Notes: generated by a model not told the origin, from the sequence alone. A stretch of 64,000 nt of DNA from Streptomyces sp. NBC_00289 (GCF_041435115.1 NZ_CP108046.1:5332001-5396000), one strand, 5' to 3'; positions 51,483 through 60,553 are shown, counted from the stretch's first letter. Numbers and translations are program-made.

Positions 51483-53018
51483 TCACGGCTGGTTCTTCTC
51501 GGGGAGATGACGGCTGACCTCCGCCGTCGTCAGGCCCAGGCCGCCGAGTTTGATCTCGTCCCAGGCCTGGAGGCGGTGGGTGGCCCGGTCCATGTAGAGG
51601 ATCGACGCCTCGATCGGATCCGGGTACTTGCCCTCGACCGCGCGCAGCCCGCTGCCGCCGGTCGAGCCCTCGACGCGCAGCCGGGTGCCCTTCTTCAGGA
51701 GTTCCGTCTCCTCGTGGTGGAGGTGTCCGGCCAGCACCATGGGGACCTCGCCGTCGACCCGGCGGGCCGCCGACGGTTCGTGGGCGACGGCGAGGTCCAC
51801 GGGGGTGCCGGCGGACCGCTGGGCACGCAGAGCCGCGGCCAGCCGGTCGCCCGCCAGTTCCTGGGTGGCGGCGGCACCCGGGACGGTCGAGCGGTCGGGG
51901 GTGAACTGGGGGTCGCCGATGCCGGCGAAGCGCAGGCCGGCGACCGTCTCGGCGTCGCCGTCGTCGAGGACGTGCACGTTCTTCATACGTTCCAGGTAGC
52001 GCTGGGTGGTCAGCGAGTCGTGGTTGCCGCGGACCCAGACGTAGGGGGCGCCGAGGTCGGCGATGGGGTCGAGGAAGCCGTTCTCGGCCGCCGTGCCGTG
52101 GTCCATGGTGTCGCCGGAGTCGACGATCACGTTCACCTCGTACTGCTCCACGAGGGAGCCGATGATCTTCCAGCTCGCCGGGTTCAGGTGGATGTCGGAG
52201 ACGTGCAGGACACGGATCGTGTTCGGGTCCGGCTGGTAGGCGGGCAGGGTGGAGGTGACGTCGTAGAGCTTGGTCACGTTGGTGACCAGACGGGCCAACT
52301 CCTTCTGGTAGACGTCGAAGTCGGTGACGATGCTGCGGGCGTTGCCGACCAGCGAGGGCGCCGAGGACAGCAGGCCGGAGAACTTCGGTTCGAGGACGGA
52401 CTCGGGGTTCCAGGTCGCGTAGGCGGAGGCTCCGGAGGCGCCCAGCAGGGTGAGGGCGAGGCCGCCGGCGGCGAGCGCGCGGCGCGGGCGGCGGTAGACG
52501 GCGAGGCCGAGGGCGGTGGCGCCGGAGACGACGGCGACGCAGGAGCGCAGGGCCAGGTCGAGCGTGCCGTGCTCGACGTCGCGGCTGACCTCGTCCTGGA
52601 GGCCGGTGAGACGTTCGGGGTGGTCGACCAGGGCCTGGGAGCGGACGGGGTCCAGTTGGTCGACGTTGACGTCGAGGCGGACGGGCGCGTGGTGGCTGTC
52701 GAGCTGGAGGGCGCCGAGCGGTGAGATGTTGATCTTCGTGCCGCCGGTGAGGGAGGGACGCAGGGTCATGGTCGTGTTCATGGGGCCGACCGGCACCCGT
52801 ACGTTGCCGACGATCAGCAGGCCCAGCCACGCGCCCAGCACGCCGACGGCGACCAGGCCCAGGCCGCGGGCCCAGGGGCGGGGCCGGGGGGTGAGTTCGA
52901 GGACCGGGAGCTGGGGACGGGCGGTGCGACGGGACCTTCGTAGGGCGTGGCGGGTTTTCCGGACGGCGACGGGGACGCGGACCATTGGTCGCGTATGCCC
53001 AAGTCCGGGGGTCGCCAT
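51483..53018 (-). CDS. Membrane-anchored metallophosphoesterase
   Basis: The 511-residue protein has several N-terminal hydrophobic segments (e.g. GLGLVAVGVLGAWLGLLIVG), a middle with LALRSCVAVVSGATALGL and the calcineurin-like phosphoesterase motifs near residues 270-440: VLHVSDIHLNPASWK, VDSGDTMDHG, VRGNHDS, and VLAGHLHHEE. The substrate is unknown. ATG 53018 (MATPGLGHTRPMVRV) or ATG 52985 could be the start; neither has a clear Shine-Dalgarno. It is divergent from the zincin gene at 53080. Confidence 0.9.
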   Translation of the reverse strand: MATPGLGHTRPMVRVPVAVRKTRHALRRSRRTARPQLPVLELTPRPRPWARGLGLVAVGVLGAWLGLLIVGNVRVPVGPMNTTMTLRPSLTGGTKINISPLGALQLDSHHAPVRLDVNVDQLDPVRSQALVDHPERLTGLQDEVSRDVEHGTLDLALRSCVAVVSGATALGLAVYRRPRRALAAGGLALTLLGASGASAYATWNPESVLEPKFSGLLSSAPSLVGNARSIVTDFDVYQKELARLVTNVTKLYDVTSTLPAYQPDPNTIRVLHVSDIHLNPASWKIIGSLVEQYEVNVIVDSGDTMDHGTAAENGFLDPIADLGAPYVWVRGNHDSLTTQRYLERMKNVHVLDDGDAETVAGLRFAGIGDPQFTPDRSTVPGAAATQELAGDRLAAALRAQRSAGTPVDLAVAHEPSAARRVDGEVPMVLAGHLHHEETELLKKGTRLRVEGSTGGSGLRAVEGKYPDPIEASILYMDRATHRLQAWDEIKLGGLGLTTAEVSRHLPEKNQP

Positions 53019-53079
53019 GCGGGAGGAACCGGTGCGTCTCGTCGGGTGCCGTGCGGGCGCGGTGCCGGACAATGGGGTG

Positions 53080-53430
53080 GTGCTGGAGATGACGCGCGAG
53101 GAGTTCGAGGAACTGGTCGCCGAGGCGTTGGACCGGATTCCGCCGGAATTGACGCGGTTGATGGACAACGTCGCGGTGTTCGTCGAGGACGAGCCGCCGG
53201 CGGACGATCCGGGGCTCCTCGGCTTGTACGAGGGGACTCCGCTCACCGATCGGGGGGAGTGGTACGCGGGTGTGCTGCCGGACCGGATCACCATCTACCG
53301 GGGGCCGACGCTGCGGATGTGCGGGACGCGGGAGGAGGTCGTCGCGGAGACGGAGGTGACCGTCGTGCACGAGATCGCCCACCACTTCGGGATCGACGAC
53401 GCGCGGCTGCACGCTCTCGGGTACGGCTGA
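53080..53430 (+). CDS. Zincin-like metallopeptidase family protein
   Basis: The 116-residue protein has the HExxH motif in TVVHEIAHHFGIDDARLH near residues 95-110 and a conserved RITIYRGPTLRMC before it, as in the small actinobacterial Zincin_1 family. The Glu near TREEFEELVAEALD begins a helix. GTG 53080 gives the family start M-LEMTREEF. The stop codon lies inside the first unit of a 20-bp tandem repeat. Enzyme activity is not proven for the family. Confidence 0.87.
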   Translation: MLEMTREEFEELVAEALDRIPPELTRLMDNVAVFVEDEPPADDPGLLGLYEGTPLTDRGEWYAGVLPDRITIYRGPTLRMCGTREEVVAETEVTVVHEIAHHFGIDDARLHALGYG

Positions 53431-53536
53431 GGCGCCCGCGCTACGGATGAAGCGTCGGTGGTACGGCTGAGGCGCCCGCGCTACGGATGAAGCGTCGGCG
53501 ATACGGCTGAGGCGACGGCGGTACGGCTGAGGCGCC
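53421..53536 (+). repeat. Six tandem 20-bp repeats beginning at the zincin stop codon
   Basis: Units with consensus NTACGGMTGARGCGNCGGNG are found six times at 20-bp spacing, and units 1+2 and 3+4 repeat as a 40-bp pair. The first unit contains the Gly codon and stop (GGC TGA) of the zincin gene, so the array seems to have grown from the 3' end of that gene. Each unit can place a TGA in that frame. Confidence 0.85.
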
Positions 53537-53643
53537 GGTGCCGGCGCGAACGAGCCTCTCGGAAGCGGGGCGCGTGTCCTCTTGTGGGCGGCGGGAGTTG
53601 GACGGGCGACTGCTTCACCCGCCCGCCTCCGGAGGTGGCTTCC

Positions 53644-54168
53644 GTGCGCCCCTTGTACGTTCCCGTTCGTCTGGCCGCCACGGTCATGGCCGTCGCCGCC
53701 GCCGCCGGCTGCATGAGTGTCGGCCAGGACGAGGGAGGCGGAGACGCGAAGCCGTCGCACTCCGCCGGGCGGCGGGGCGGTCAGGCGCCCGGCGGGGCGC
53801 AGGCCGGCCCGGGCGGGGCCGCGGGGTTCGGGGCCGCCGCGGCCGAGGGTAAGCGGGGGAGGGGGAAGGCCGCGGGGAAGCCGGGGGCGTCGGCGTCCGC
53901 CTCGGCCTCGGCGTCGGTGGCCGCCGGTGAACACCCTTCCGCGGTGGCCACGCCGGGCCGTCCGGTGCCGCCGGGGGAGCCGTTGCCGACGAGGGCGCAG
54001 CCCACTCCCACGCCCCCGGTGGAACCGGAGCCCGAGCCGTCTCCGCCACCGGCACCGTCCGTCTCGGCGGAGCCGACGGTCGCCGAGCCGTCGTCGTCGG
54101 CGCACGAGGAGACGGGGCCGCAGCTGGTGGACCGGGAGCCGGCGCCGACGGCGGGGTCACCGGCGTAG
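53644..54168 (+). CDS. Secreted Pro/Ala/Ser-rich lipoprotein, function unknown
   Basis: The 174-residue protein has a signal segment with lipobox AAAAGC, followed by Gly-, Ser/Ala- and Pro/Glu-rich low complexity. GTG 53644 follows GGAGG at 8 nt. Runs of (AS) and PTPTPPVEPEPEPSPP suggest a wall-spanning linker with no folded domain. It lies between the zincin gene and the DEAD-box gene. Confidence 0.7.
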   Translation: MRPLYVPVRLAATVMAVAAAAGCMSVGQDEGGGDAKPSHSAGRRGGQAPGGAQAGPGGAAGFGAAAAEGKRGRGKAAGKPGASASASASASVAAGEHPSAVATPGRPVPPGEPLPTRAQPTPTPPVEPEPEPSPPPAPSVSAEPTVAEPSSSAHEETGPQLVDREPAPTAGSPA

Positions 54169-54201
54169 ACCGTGTCGGACACATCACGTCGTGAAACCGG
54201 C

Positions 54202-54228
54202 GGGAATTGTCAGGCGTGGCCCTATGTT
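54202..54228 (+). promoter_or_regulatory. SigR-type promoter candidate upstream of the DEAD-box gene
   Basis: GGGAAT (54202-54207) and GTT (54226-54228) are separated by 18 bp, which fits the thiol-oxidative stress SigR consensus GGGAAT-N18/19-GTT. The 312-bp gap from 54169 to 54480 would then give a leader of about 245 nt before the DEAD-box start. No gene with good coding signals lies between. Confidence 0.45.
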
Positions 54229-54480
54229 GGAACGACAAGCGCCCGGGGCATCGGCCCGGGGTGTGACCTACGTCCCGCCCACGCCCTTCGGTTTGCCTTC
54301 GGGGTTGGCGGGTGCGTATGGTGGTAGATCGTTTGATCCCATTGCCCGGCGCCGCACAAGAGCGCGCCGCGTGGCGCGTACTCTCCCTTGCCGTGGCTGA
54401 CCGCATTGAGGCGGTCGAATTGCGAAATCACGGAGTTGACGGGCGCGTGCCGACGAGACTCCGGAAGGTTTCGCATTCGC

Positions 54481-56634
54481 ATGTCCATTTCCAGTACTGA
54501 TCACGTCGTCGTGCCCGAGAACGGCGAGAACGACGAGACGACCGCGACCCCCGAGATCACCTTCTCGGACCTCGGTCTTCCCGAGGGCGTGGTGCGCAAG
54601 CTCGCCCAGAACGGCGTGACCGCCCCCTTCCCGATCCAGGCCGCGACCATCCCGGACGCCCTGGCCGGCAAGGACATCCTCGGCCGCGGCCGCACCGGCT
54701 CCGGCAAGACCCTCTCCTTCGGTCTGCCGCTGCTCACGCAGCTCTCCGGTGGCCACACCGAGAAGAAGAAGCCCCGCGGCATCATCCTCACGCCGACGCG
54801 TGAGCTCGCGATGCAGGTCGCGGATGCCCTCCAGCCCTACGGCGACGTCCTCGGCCTGAAGATGAAGGTCGTCTGCGGCGGTACGTCGATGGGCAACCAG
54901 ATCTACGCCCTGGAGCGCGGCGTCGACGTCCTCGTCGCCACCCCGGGCCGCCTGCGCGACATCATCAACCGCGGCGCCTGCTCGCTGGCGAACGTCCAGG
55001 TGGCCGTGCTCGACGAGGCCGACCAGATGTCCGACCTGGGCTTCCTGCCCGAGGTCACCGAGCTGCTCGACCAGATCCCCGGCGGCGGCCAGCGCATGCT
55101 GTTCTCGGCCACGATGGAGAACGAGATCTCCACGCTGGTCAAGCGCTACCTGACCAACCCGGTCACGCACGAGGTCGACAGCGCCCAGGGCAACGTCACG
55201 ACCATGTCGCACCACATCCTCATCGTGAAGCCCAAGGACAAGGCGCCGGTCACCGCCGCGATCGCCTCCCGCAAGGGCCGCACGATCATCTTCGTCCGCA
55301 CCCAGCTGGGCGCCGACCGTATCGCCGAGCAGCTGCGCGACTCCGGTGTGAAGGCCGACGCGCTGCACGGCGGTATGACGCAGGGCGCGCGGACGCGGAC
55401 GCTGGCGGACTTCAAGGAGGGCTACGTCAACGCGCTCGTCGCGACCGACGTCGCCGCCCGCGGTATCCACGTCGACGGCATCGACCTGGTCCTGAACGTG
55501 GACCCGGCCGGTGACCACAAGGACTACCTGCACCGTTCCGGCCGTACGGCGCGTGCGGGCCGCTCCGGCACCGTCGTGTCGCTGTCGCTTCCGCACCAGC
55601 GTCGCCAGATCTTCCGGCTGATGGAGGACGCGGGCGTCGACGCCGCGCGTCACATCATCAACTCCGGTACGGCGTTCGAGCCGGAGGTCGCCGAGATCAC
55701 CGGTGCCCGGTCGATGACCGAGGTGCAGGCCGAGTCGGCGGGCAACGCGGCGCAGCAGGCCGAGCGCGAGGTCTCGCAGCTCACGAAGGAGCTCGAGCGG
55801 GCGCAGCGGCGCGCGACCGAGCTGCGTGCGGACGCCGACCGTCTGGTCGCGCGGGCGGCGCGTGAGCGCGGCGAGGACCCGGAGGCGGCTGTCGTCGCGG
55901 CCGCCGAGGCGGTCGTGGAGCAGGACGCCGTGGCGGAGGCGGCTGCCGAGGCCGTGGTCTCCGAGCAGCCCGCGTACGAGCAGCCGCGTCAGCGCCGTGA
56001 CGAGCGGGGCAACTACGAGCGCCGTGACGACCGTGGTGGCCGTTCCTTCGAGCGTCGTGACAACAACGACCGCGGTGGCTTCAACCGTGACCGTCGTGAC
56101 GGCGACCGTGGCGGCTTCCGCCGTGACGACCGCCGCGACGACCGTGGTGGCCGTTCCTTCGAGCGTCGTGACGACCGTTCCTCGGGCGGTGGCTTCAACC
56201 GTGACCGTCGCGACGACCGTCCCTCCGGTGGTGGCTTCAACCGCGACCGTCGTGACGAGCGTCCCTCCGGCGGCTTCCGCCGCGACGACCGTCCCTCGGG
56301 CGGTTTCAACCGTGACCGTCGTGACGACCGTCCCTCGGGCGGCTTCGACCGTGACCGTCGTGACGACCGTCCCTCGGGTGGCTTCCGCCGCGACGACCGT
56401 CCCTCGGGCGGTTTCAGCCGTGACCGTCGTGACGACCGTCCGTCCACCCACCGGGGCAGCGACCGTCCCTTCAACCGCGACCGTCAGGGCGACCGCCCCA
56501 CCGGCGGCGGCTTCCGCTCCGGCGGCCACGACCGCCCGACCGGCCGTCGTGACGACCACCGTGGCGGCACCGGCACCTCCACCGGTTCGTTCGGCCGCCG
56601 CGACGACAAGCCGCGCTGGAAGCGCAACGGCTGA
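54481..56634 (+). CDS. DEAD-box RNA helicase with RGG-like C-terminal tail
   Basis: The 717-residue helicase has the Q motif and FSDLGLPEGVV start, motif I GRGRTGSGKT, motif Ia PTRELAMQV, motif II VLDEADQM, motif III SATMENE, motif V ATDVAARGIHVDG and motif VI HRSGRTARAGRSG. Past residue ~430 a coiled, Arg/Glu-rich region leads into repeats of the type DDRPSGGFNRDRR up to the C-terminus, a disordered RNA-binding tail. ATG 54481 has GGAAGG 12 nt upstream. Cold or oxidative stress control is possible from the promoter. Confidence 0.95.
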   Translation: MSISSTDHVVVPENGENDETTATPEITFSDLGLPEGVVRKLAQNGVTAPFPIQAATIPDALAGKDILGRGRTGSGKTLSFGLPLLTQLSGGHTEKKKPRGIILTPTRELAMQVADALQPYGDVLGLKMKVVCGGTSMGNQIYALERGVDVLVATPGRLRDIINRGACSLANVQVAVLDEADQMSDLGFLPEVTELLDQIPGGGQRMLFSATMENEISTLVKRYLTNPVTHEVDSAQGNVTTMSHHILIVKPKDKAPVTAAIASRKGRTIIFVRTQLGADRIAEQLRDSGVKADALHGGMTQGARTRTLADFKEGYVNALVATDVAARGIHVDGIDLVLNVDPAGDHKDYLHRSGRTARAGRSGTVVSLSLPHQRRQIFRLMEDAGVDAARHIINSGTAFEPEVAEITGARSMTEVQAESAGNAAQQAEREVSQLTKELERAQRRATELRADADRLVARAARERGEDPEAAVVAAAEAVVEQDAVAEAAAEAVVSEQPAYEQPRQRRDERGNYERRDDRGGRSFERRDNNDRGGFNRDRRDGDRGGFRRDDRRDDRGGRSFERRDDRSSGGGFNRDRRDDRPSGGGFNRDRRDERPSGGFRRDDRPSGGFNRDRRDDRPSGGFDRDRRDDRPSGGFRRDDRPSGGFSRDRRDDRPSTHRGSDRPFNRDRQGDRPTGGGFRSGGHDRPTGRRDDHRGGTGTSTGSFGRRDDKPRWKRNG
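56040..56460 (+). repeat. Coding repeats in the helicase tail
   Basis: About 15 imperfect units of 21-33 bp, built around CGTGACGACCGTCC and TCCGGCGGTTTC/GGCTTC, encode Arg/Asp/Gly-rich repeats. DNA-level similarity between units suggests growth by slippage or unequal recombination. Confidence 0.8.
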
Positions 56635-56654
56635 CGTCGCCTGCTGATCTGATC

Positions 56655-56696
56655 CCGGAAGGGCCCGTACGACTCCGGTCGTACGGGCCCTTCCGG
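56655..56696 (+). terminator. Terminator after the DEAD-box gene
   Basis: A perfect 19-bp stem CCGGAAGGGCCCGTACGAC / GTCGTACGGGCCCTTCCGG with a TCCG tetraloop lies 20 bp after the stop codon. No U tract follows. Confidence 0.85.
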
Positions 56697-56791
56697 CGTT
56701 GGGGGAGGGACCCGCGCGACGGGGAAATCGCTTTCCGGGAAGGGGATTTCGCTACCGGAACCTGTGTGACGGTTGTTAGCATCCCCTGGCC

Positions 56792-56841
56792 GCACGGTGG
56801 AGCGTGGCCGAGGGGGTATCCGACCGGGCCTGCCACCGTGC
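56792..56841 (+). promoter_or_regulatory. Leader hairpin upstream of the secreted repeat protein
   Basis: GCACGGTGG (56792-56800) and CCACCGTGC (56833-56841) form a perfect 9-bp stem with a 32-nt loop, 28 bp upstream of the TTG start. TAGCAT (56777-56782) is a possible -10 box just before it, so the hairpin would be at the 5' end of the mRNA. Confidence 0.45.
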
Positions 56842-56869
56842 CTTCTCTTACTTCCCTGGGGAGGGACCC

Positions 56870-58969
56870 TTGACCCGGCGTGCCCGGATCGCTCTCACTC
56901 TCATCGGCCTGGCCGCCCTCGGCGCCGGCTCACTGACCACCGCGGGCCCGGCGGCGGCGGACACCACCCCGACGCCGATCACGACGGACGGCGTGTGGGG
57001 GATCGACTACGCGGGCGGCTTCCTGACGACCGTGGAACACCGCCCGGACGGCGACCAGTACGTGGTCGGCCGACAGATCTCGCCCGACGGCTCCACCGTG
57101 CTGGACCAGACAACCCGCGGTTTCGCGGGAACCTTCGCCGACGGCACGCACCTTCAGCGGAAGCCGTGCGACGCCGGCGGCTGTGTGCCCCTGCGCTCCA
57201 CCGGCAACGGGAACGTGGGCTACTTCCAGGTCGACGAGTACGACAAGGAGCGCGCGCAGGTCTGGGACTCGCCCACCTCCTACCACTGGGGCGAACCGGC
57301 GGTAACCGGCGGCAGGTTCGTGGACGCCACCGGCCGCTTCTACGTCTACCAGGCGGCCTCCACCGGCAAGCAGTACGTCGATGCCCTCAGCCCCTACTAC
57401 GTCGAGGACGTGCGGCTGGTCCGCACCGCCACCGCGGCCTCCGTGTGGGGTGCGGCGCTGTGGACGCCGGGCTCGGGCAACGGGACGGTGACCGCGTACG
57501 ACCTGGAGGCGAAGAAGACCGTCCAGACCGTCTCCACGGGTGCGCCCTGCACGGTCAAGGAGCTCCAGGTCGTGGGCCGTTGGGTCTACTGGAACTGCGG
57601 TCCCACGGGCGTCGCGGGCGTGTACGACCGTACGGCGAAGAAGAACATCACGGTGCCGTCCGGTCCCGCGCTGGTCGGCGACGGCTACCTCGTCCAGCAC
57701 GACCGGACCGGCGGCCGGCTGATGCTGACGGACTACCACTCGGGGACGGCCGGGGCCGCGCGGGGGATCGCCGACCTGCCGGCCGGGAACACGGCCGACC
57801 AGCGGCGGCAGACCTGGACGGTGGACAAGTTCGGCGGCGACATCGCCTACGTCGACCAGGACCACACGATCCGGATCGTGCGGAGCGGGGTGCCCGGCCA
57901 GTCGCTCGCCAAGGTCGAGTCCGAGGTGGACGACACCACCGTCAGCGCCAAGAACGACGCGTGGCACAGCTCCTGGCAACTGAACAAGCCGGCCTCCTGG
58001 ACCTTCACGGTGAAGGACTCCGCGGGGCGGACCGTGCGCACGCACACCGGTGTCGGAACCGCGATCGACGCCTCCTGGGAGGGCGACACCGACGCGGGCG
58101 GGTACGCGTACAACGGCCGTTACACCTGGACGCTGACCGCCAGGGCGGCCGAGGGCGCGGGCACGTACAGCACCAGCGGCAAGCTGGGGCTGACCGGCGG
58201 GCTGCAGGGCCACCACGACCAGGGCGGCTACGGCTACGGAGAGCTCGTCACGCTCAACTCCGCCGGCGCCCTGACCCTGCAGTACACCGAGGGCAAGGGC
58301 ACCTTCGACTCCAAGCAGTCGGCGTCCGGCTGGCCGGCCGGCACGGTCGCGGTGCCGTTCGGCGACATGGGCAGCGACCGATGCGCCGAGATGCTGACGC
58401 GCATGCCGAACGGCGAACTGCGCCGCTACGCGGGCAAGTGCGGTGTGTCGTACAAGCCGGCGAGCAGCCACACCTCGCTTGGCACCGGCTGGAACGCGTA
58501 CAACGTCCTCACCGCCCCCGGCGACCTGACCGGCGACGGCCGCACCGACCTGCTGGCGCGCAAGGCGTCGACGGGTGACGTCTACCTGTTCGCCAACGAC
58601 GGCGCGGGGAAGCTGAAGGCGGGAGTCAAGATCCGCTCGTGGTCGACGTACAAGAAGATCGTCGGCGCGGGTGACCTCGACGGCGACGGCTTCGGGGACG
58701 TGCTGGCGCTGGACAGGGCCGGGACGCTGTGGCGCTACGACGGCACCGGGTCGGGCCAGGTGAAGGAGCGGGTGAAGGTCTTCTCCGGCTGGGGTGCCGG
58801 CTACAACGCGGTCGTCGGCGTCGGGGACATCACCGGGGACGGCAGGAACGACCTGGTCGCCCGGGACACGGCCGGCAACCTCTACCGCCAGACCGGTACC
58901 GGCAAGGGGTCGTTCGCCGCTCGTCAGAAGATCGCCACGGGCTGGAACGGGTACAAGGGCATTTTCTAG
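56870..58969 (+). CDS. Secreted FG-GAP/VCBS-repeat protein
   Basis: The 699-residue protein has a Sec signal peptide (RIALTLIGLAALGAGSLTTAG and an AAADT cleavage zone) and later segments with the Asp/Gly loops of FG-GAP repeats: GDLTGDGRTDLLARKASTGDVYLF, GAGDLDGDGFGDVLALDRAGTL and GDITGDGRNDLVARDTAGNLY. Residues 40-480 are beta-rich and may be a propeller. The probable start is TTG 56870, behind GGGGAGGGACCC; upstream GTG 56804 would place the leader hairpin in the coding region. A cell-surface or carbohydrate-linked role is inferred. Confidence 0.85.
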   Translation: MTRRARIALTLIGLAALGAGSLTTAGPAAADTTPTPITTDGVWGIDYAGGFLTTVEHRPDGDQYVVGRQISPDGSTVLDQTTRGFAGTFADGTHLQRKPCDAGGCVPLRSTGNGNVGYFQVDEYDKERAQVWDSPTSYHWGEPAVTGGRFVDATGRFYVYQAASTGKQYVDALSPYYVEDVRLVRTATAASVWGAALWTPGSGNGTVTAYDLEAKKTVQTVSTGAPCTVKELQVVGRWVYWNCGPTGVAGVYDRTAKKNITVPSGPALVGDGYLVQHDRTGGRLMLTDYHSGTAGAARGIADLPAGNTADQRRQTWTVDKFGGDIAYVDQDHTIRIVRSGVPGQSLAKVESEVDDTTVSAKNDAWHSSWQLNKPASWTFTVKDSAGRTVRTHTGVGTAIDASWEGDTDAGGYAYNGRYTWTLTARAAEGAGTYSTSGKLGLTGGLQGHHDQGGYGYGELVTLNSAGALTLQYTEGKGTFDSKQSASGWPAGTVAVPFGDMGSDRCAEMLTRMPNGELRRYAGKCGVSYKPASSHTSLGTGWNAYNVLTAPGDLTGDGRTDLLARKASTGDVYLFANDGAGKLKAGVKIRSWSTYKKIVGAGDLDGDGFGDVLALDRAGTLWRYDGTGSGQVKERVKVFSGWGAGYNAVVGVGDITGDGRNDLVARDTAGNLYRQTGTGKGSFAARQKIATGWNGYKGIF

Positions 58970-58976
58970 CCAAGTT

Positions 58977-58990
58977 GTGACGTGTGTCAC
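58977..58990 (+). promoter_or_regulatory. Crp-like palindrome upstream of the APC permease
   Basis: GTGACGTGTGTCAC fits GTG-N6-GNCAC and is a symmetrical GTGAC-GTGT-GTCAC site. It starts 7 bp after the upstream stop codon and ends 27 bp before the permease ATG. Confidence 0.45.
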
Positions 58991-59017
58991 GCCCCCGGGA
59001 TGGGAATCGCTGGGGGC

Positions 59018-60553
59018 ATGACAGATGACGCCATAGCGAGTGGGCTCACGGACGAAGAACGGCTTGCCCAGCTCGGCTATACGCAGGTTCTCGCCCGCCG
59101 CATGTCGGCGTTCTCCAACTACGCGGTCTCGTTCACGATCATCTCGGTCCTGTCCGGCTGCCTGACGCTGTATCTGTTCGGCATGAACACCGGCGGTCCC
59201 GCGGTGATCACCTGGGGCTGGGTCGCGGTCGGCCTGATGACGCTGTTCGTCGGCCTGTCGATGGCCGAGATCTGTTCGGCCTACCCGACGTCGGCCGGTC
59301 TCTACTTCTGGGCGCACCGGCTGGCCCCGCCCCGAACGGCCGCCGCCTGGGCGTGGTTCACGGGCTGGTTCAACGTCCTGGGCCAGGTGGCGGTGACGGC
59401 CGGCATCGACTTCGGGGCGGCCACCTTCCTGGGCGCCTACCTCAACCTGCAGTTCGACTTCAAGGTGACCCCGGGCCGCACCGTGCTGCTGTTCGCGGCC
59501 ATCCTGCTCCTGCACGGCGTGCTGAACACCTTCGGGGTGCGGATCGTCGCCCTGCTCAACAGCGTGAGCGTGTGGTGGCACGTACTGGGCGTCGCGGTGA
59601 TCGTCGGCGCGCTGACCTTCGTCCCCGACGAGCACCAGTCGGCGTCCTTCGTGTTCGGCGAGTTCGTGAACAACACCGGCTGGGGGAGCGGTTTCTACGT
59701 GGTGCTGCTCGGCCTGCTGATGGCCCAGTACACCTTCACCGGGTACGACGCCTCGGCCCACATGACGGAGGAGACCCACGACGCGTCGACCGCGGGACCC
59801 AAGGGCATCGTGAGATCCATCTGGACCTCCTGGATCGCCGGCTTCGTCCTCCTGCTGGGCTTCACCTTCGCGATCCAGTCCTACGACGACCAGCTCGCGT
59901 CGCCCACCGGCGCGCCGCCCGCCCAGATCCTGCTCGACGCGCTCGGCGCGACCTCCGGCAAGCTGCTCCTGCTGGTGGTGATCGGCGCGCAGCTGTTCTG
60001 CGGAATGGCGTCGGTCACCGCCAACAGCCGCATGATCTACGCCTTCTCGCGCGACGGCGCCCTCCCCTTCTCCCACGTCTGGCACTCGGTCAGCCCGCGC
60101 ACCCGGACGCCCGTGGCCGCGGTGTGGCTCGCCGTGGTGGCCGCACTGCTCCTCGGCCTGCCCTACCTCATCAACTACACGGCCTACGCGGCGGTGACGT
60201 CGATCGCGGTGATCGGCCTCTACATCGCGTACGTCATCCCGACGCTTCTGCGGCTGCGCAAGGGAGACGCCTTCGTACCCGGCCCCTGGCACCTGGGCCG
60301 CTGGTCCAGGGCGATCGGCGTGGTCTCGGTGGTGTGGGTCGGCGTCATCACCGTCCTGTTCATGCTGCCGCAGGTCTCACCGGTCACCTGGGAGTCCTTC
60401 AACTACGCGCCCGTCGCGGTCCTGGTCGTCCTCGGCTTCGCCGCGGCCTGGTGGTACGCCTCGGCCCGGCACTGGTTCCTCAACCCCGAACACGCCCGTA
60501 CGGTCGCCCGCGAGGAGCGCCGCAAGGGTGCCCCCGAACCGGTCGATCCGTAA
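59018..60553 (+). CDS. APC-superfamily amino acid permease
   Basis: The 511-residue protein has about 12 membrane helices and the amino acid permease pattern (FSNYAVSFTIISVLSGCLTLY, MAEICSAYPTSAGLYFWAHRL, MASVTANSRMIYAFSRDGALPFS). It resembles GABA/amino-acid permeases of the amino acid-polyamine-organocation family. The substrate is not readable. Start ATG 59018 has GGGGG only 1 nt upstream, so the ribosome site is weak. Confidence 0.9.
   Translation: MTDDAIASGLTDEERLAQLGYTQVLARRMSAFSNYAVSFTIISVLSGCLTLYLFGMNTGGPAVITWGWVAVGLMTLFVGLSMAEICSAYPTSAGLYFWAHRLAPPRTAAAWAWFTGWFNVLGQVAVTAGIDFGAATFLGAYLNLQFDFKVTPGRTVLLFAAILLLHGVLNTFGVRIVALLNSVSVWWHVLGVAVIVGALTFVPDEHQSASFVFGEFVNNTGWGSGFYVVLLGLLMAQYTFTGYDASAHMTEETHDASTAGPKGIVRSIWTSWIAGFVLLLGFTFAIQSYDDQLASPTGAPPAQILLDALGATSGKLLLLVVIGAQLFCGMASVTANSRMIYAFSRDGALPFSHVWHSVSPRTRTPVAAVWLAVVAALLLGLPYLINYTAYAAVTSIAVIGLYIAYVIPTLLRLRKGDAFVPGPWHLGRWSRAIGVVSVVWVGVITVLFMLPQVSPVTWESFNYAPVAVLVVLGFAAAWWYASARHWFLNPEHARTVAREERRKGAPEPVDP

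Noticed and set aside
53421..53536. CRISPR array
   Set aside because: The 20-bp units are directly adjacent with no spacers, and no cas genes are visible.
56930..60292. Minus-strand frame of 1,120 codons
   Set aside because: It spans two clear plus-strand genes (FG-GAP protein and permease) and has shadow-type composition.
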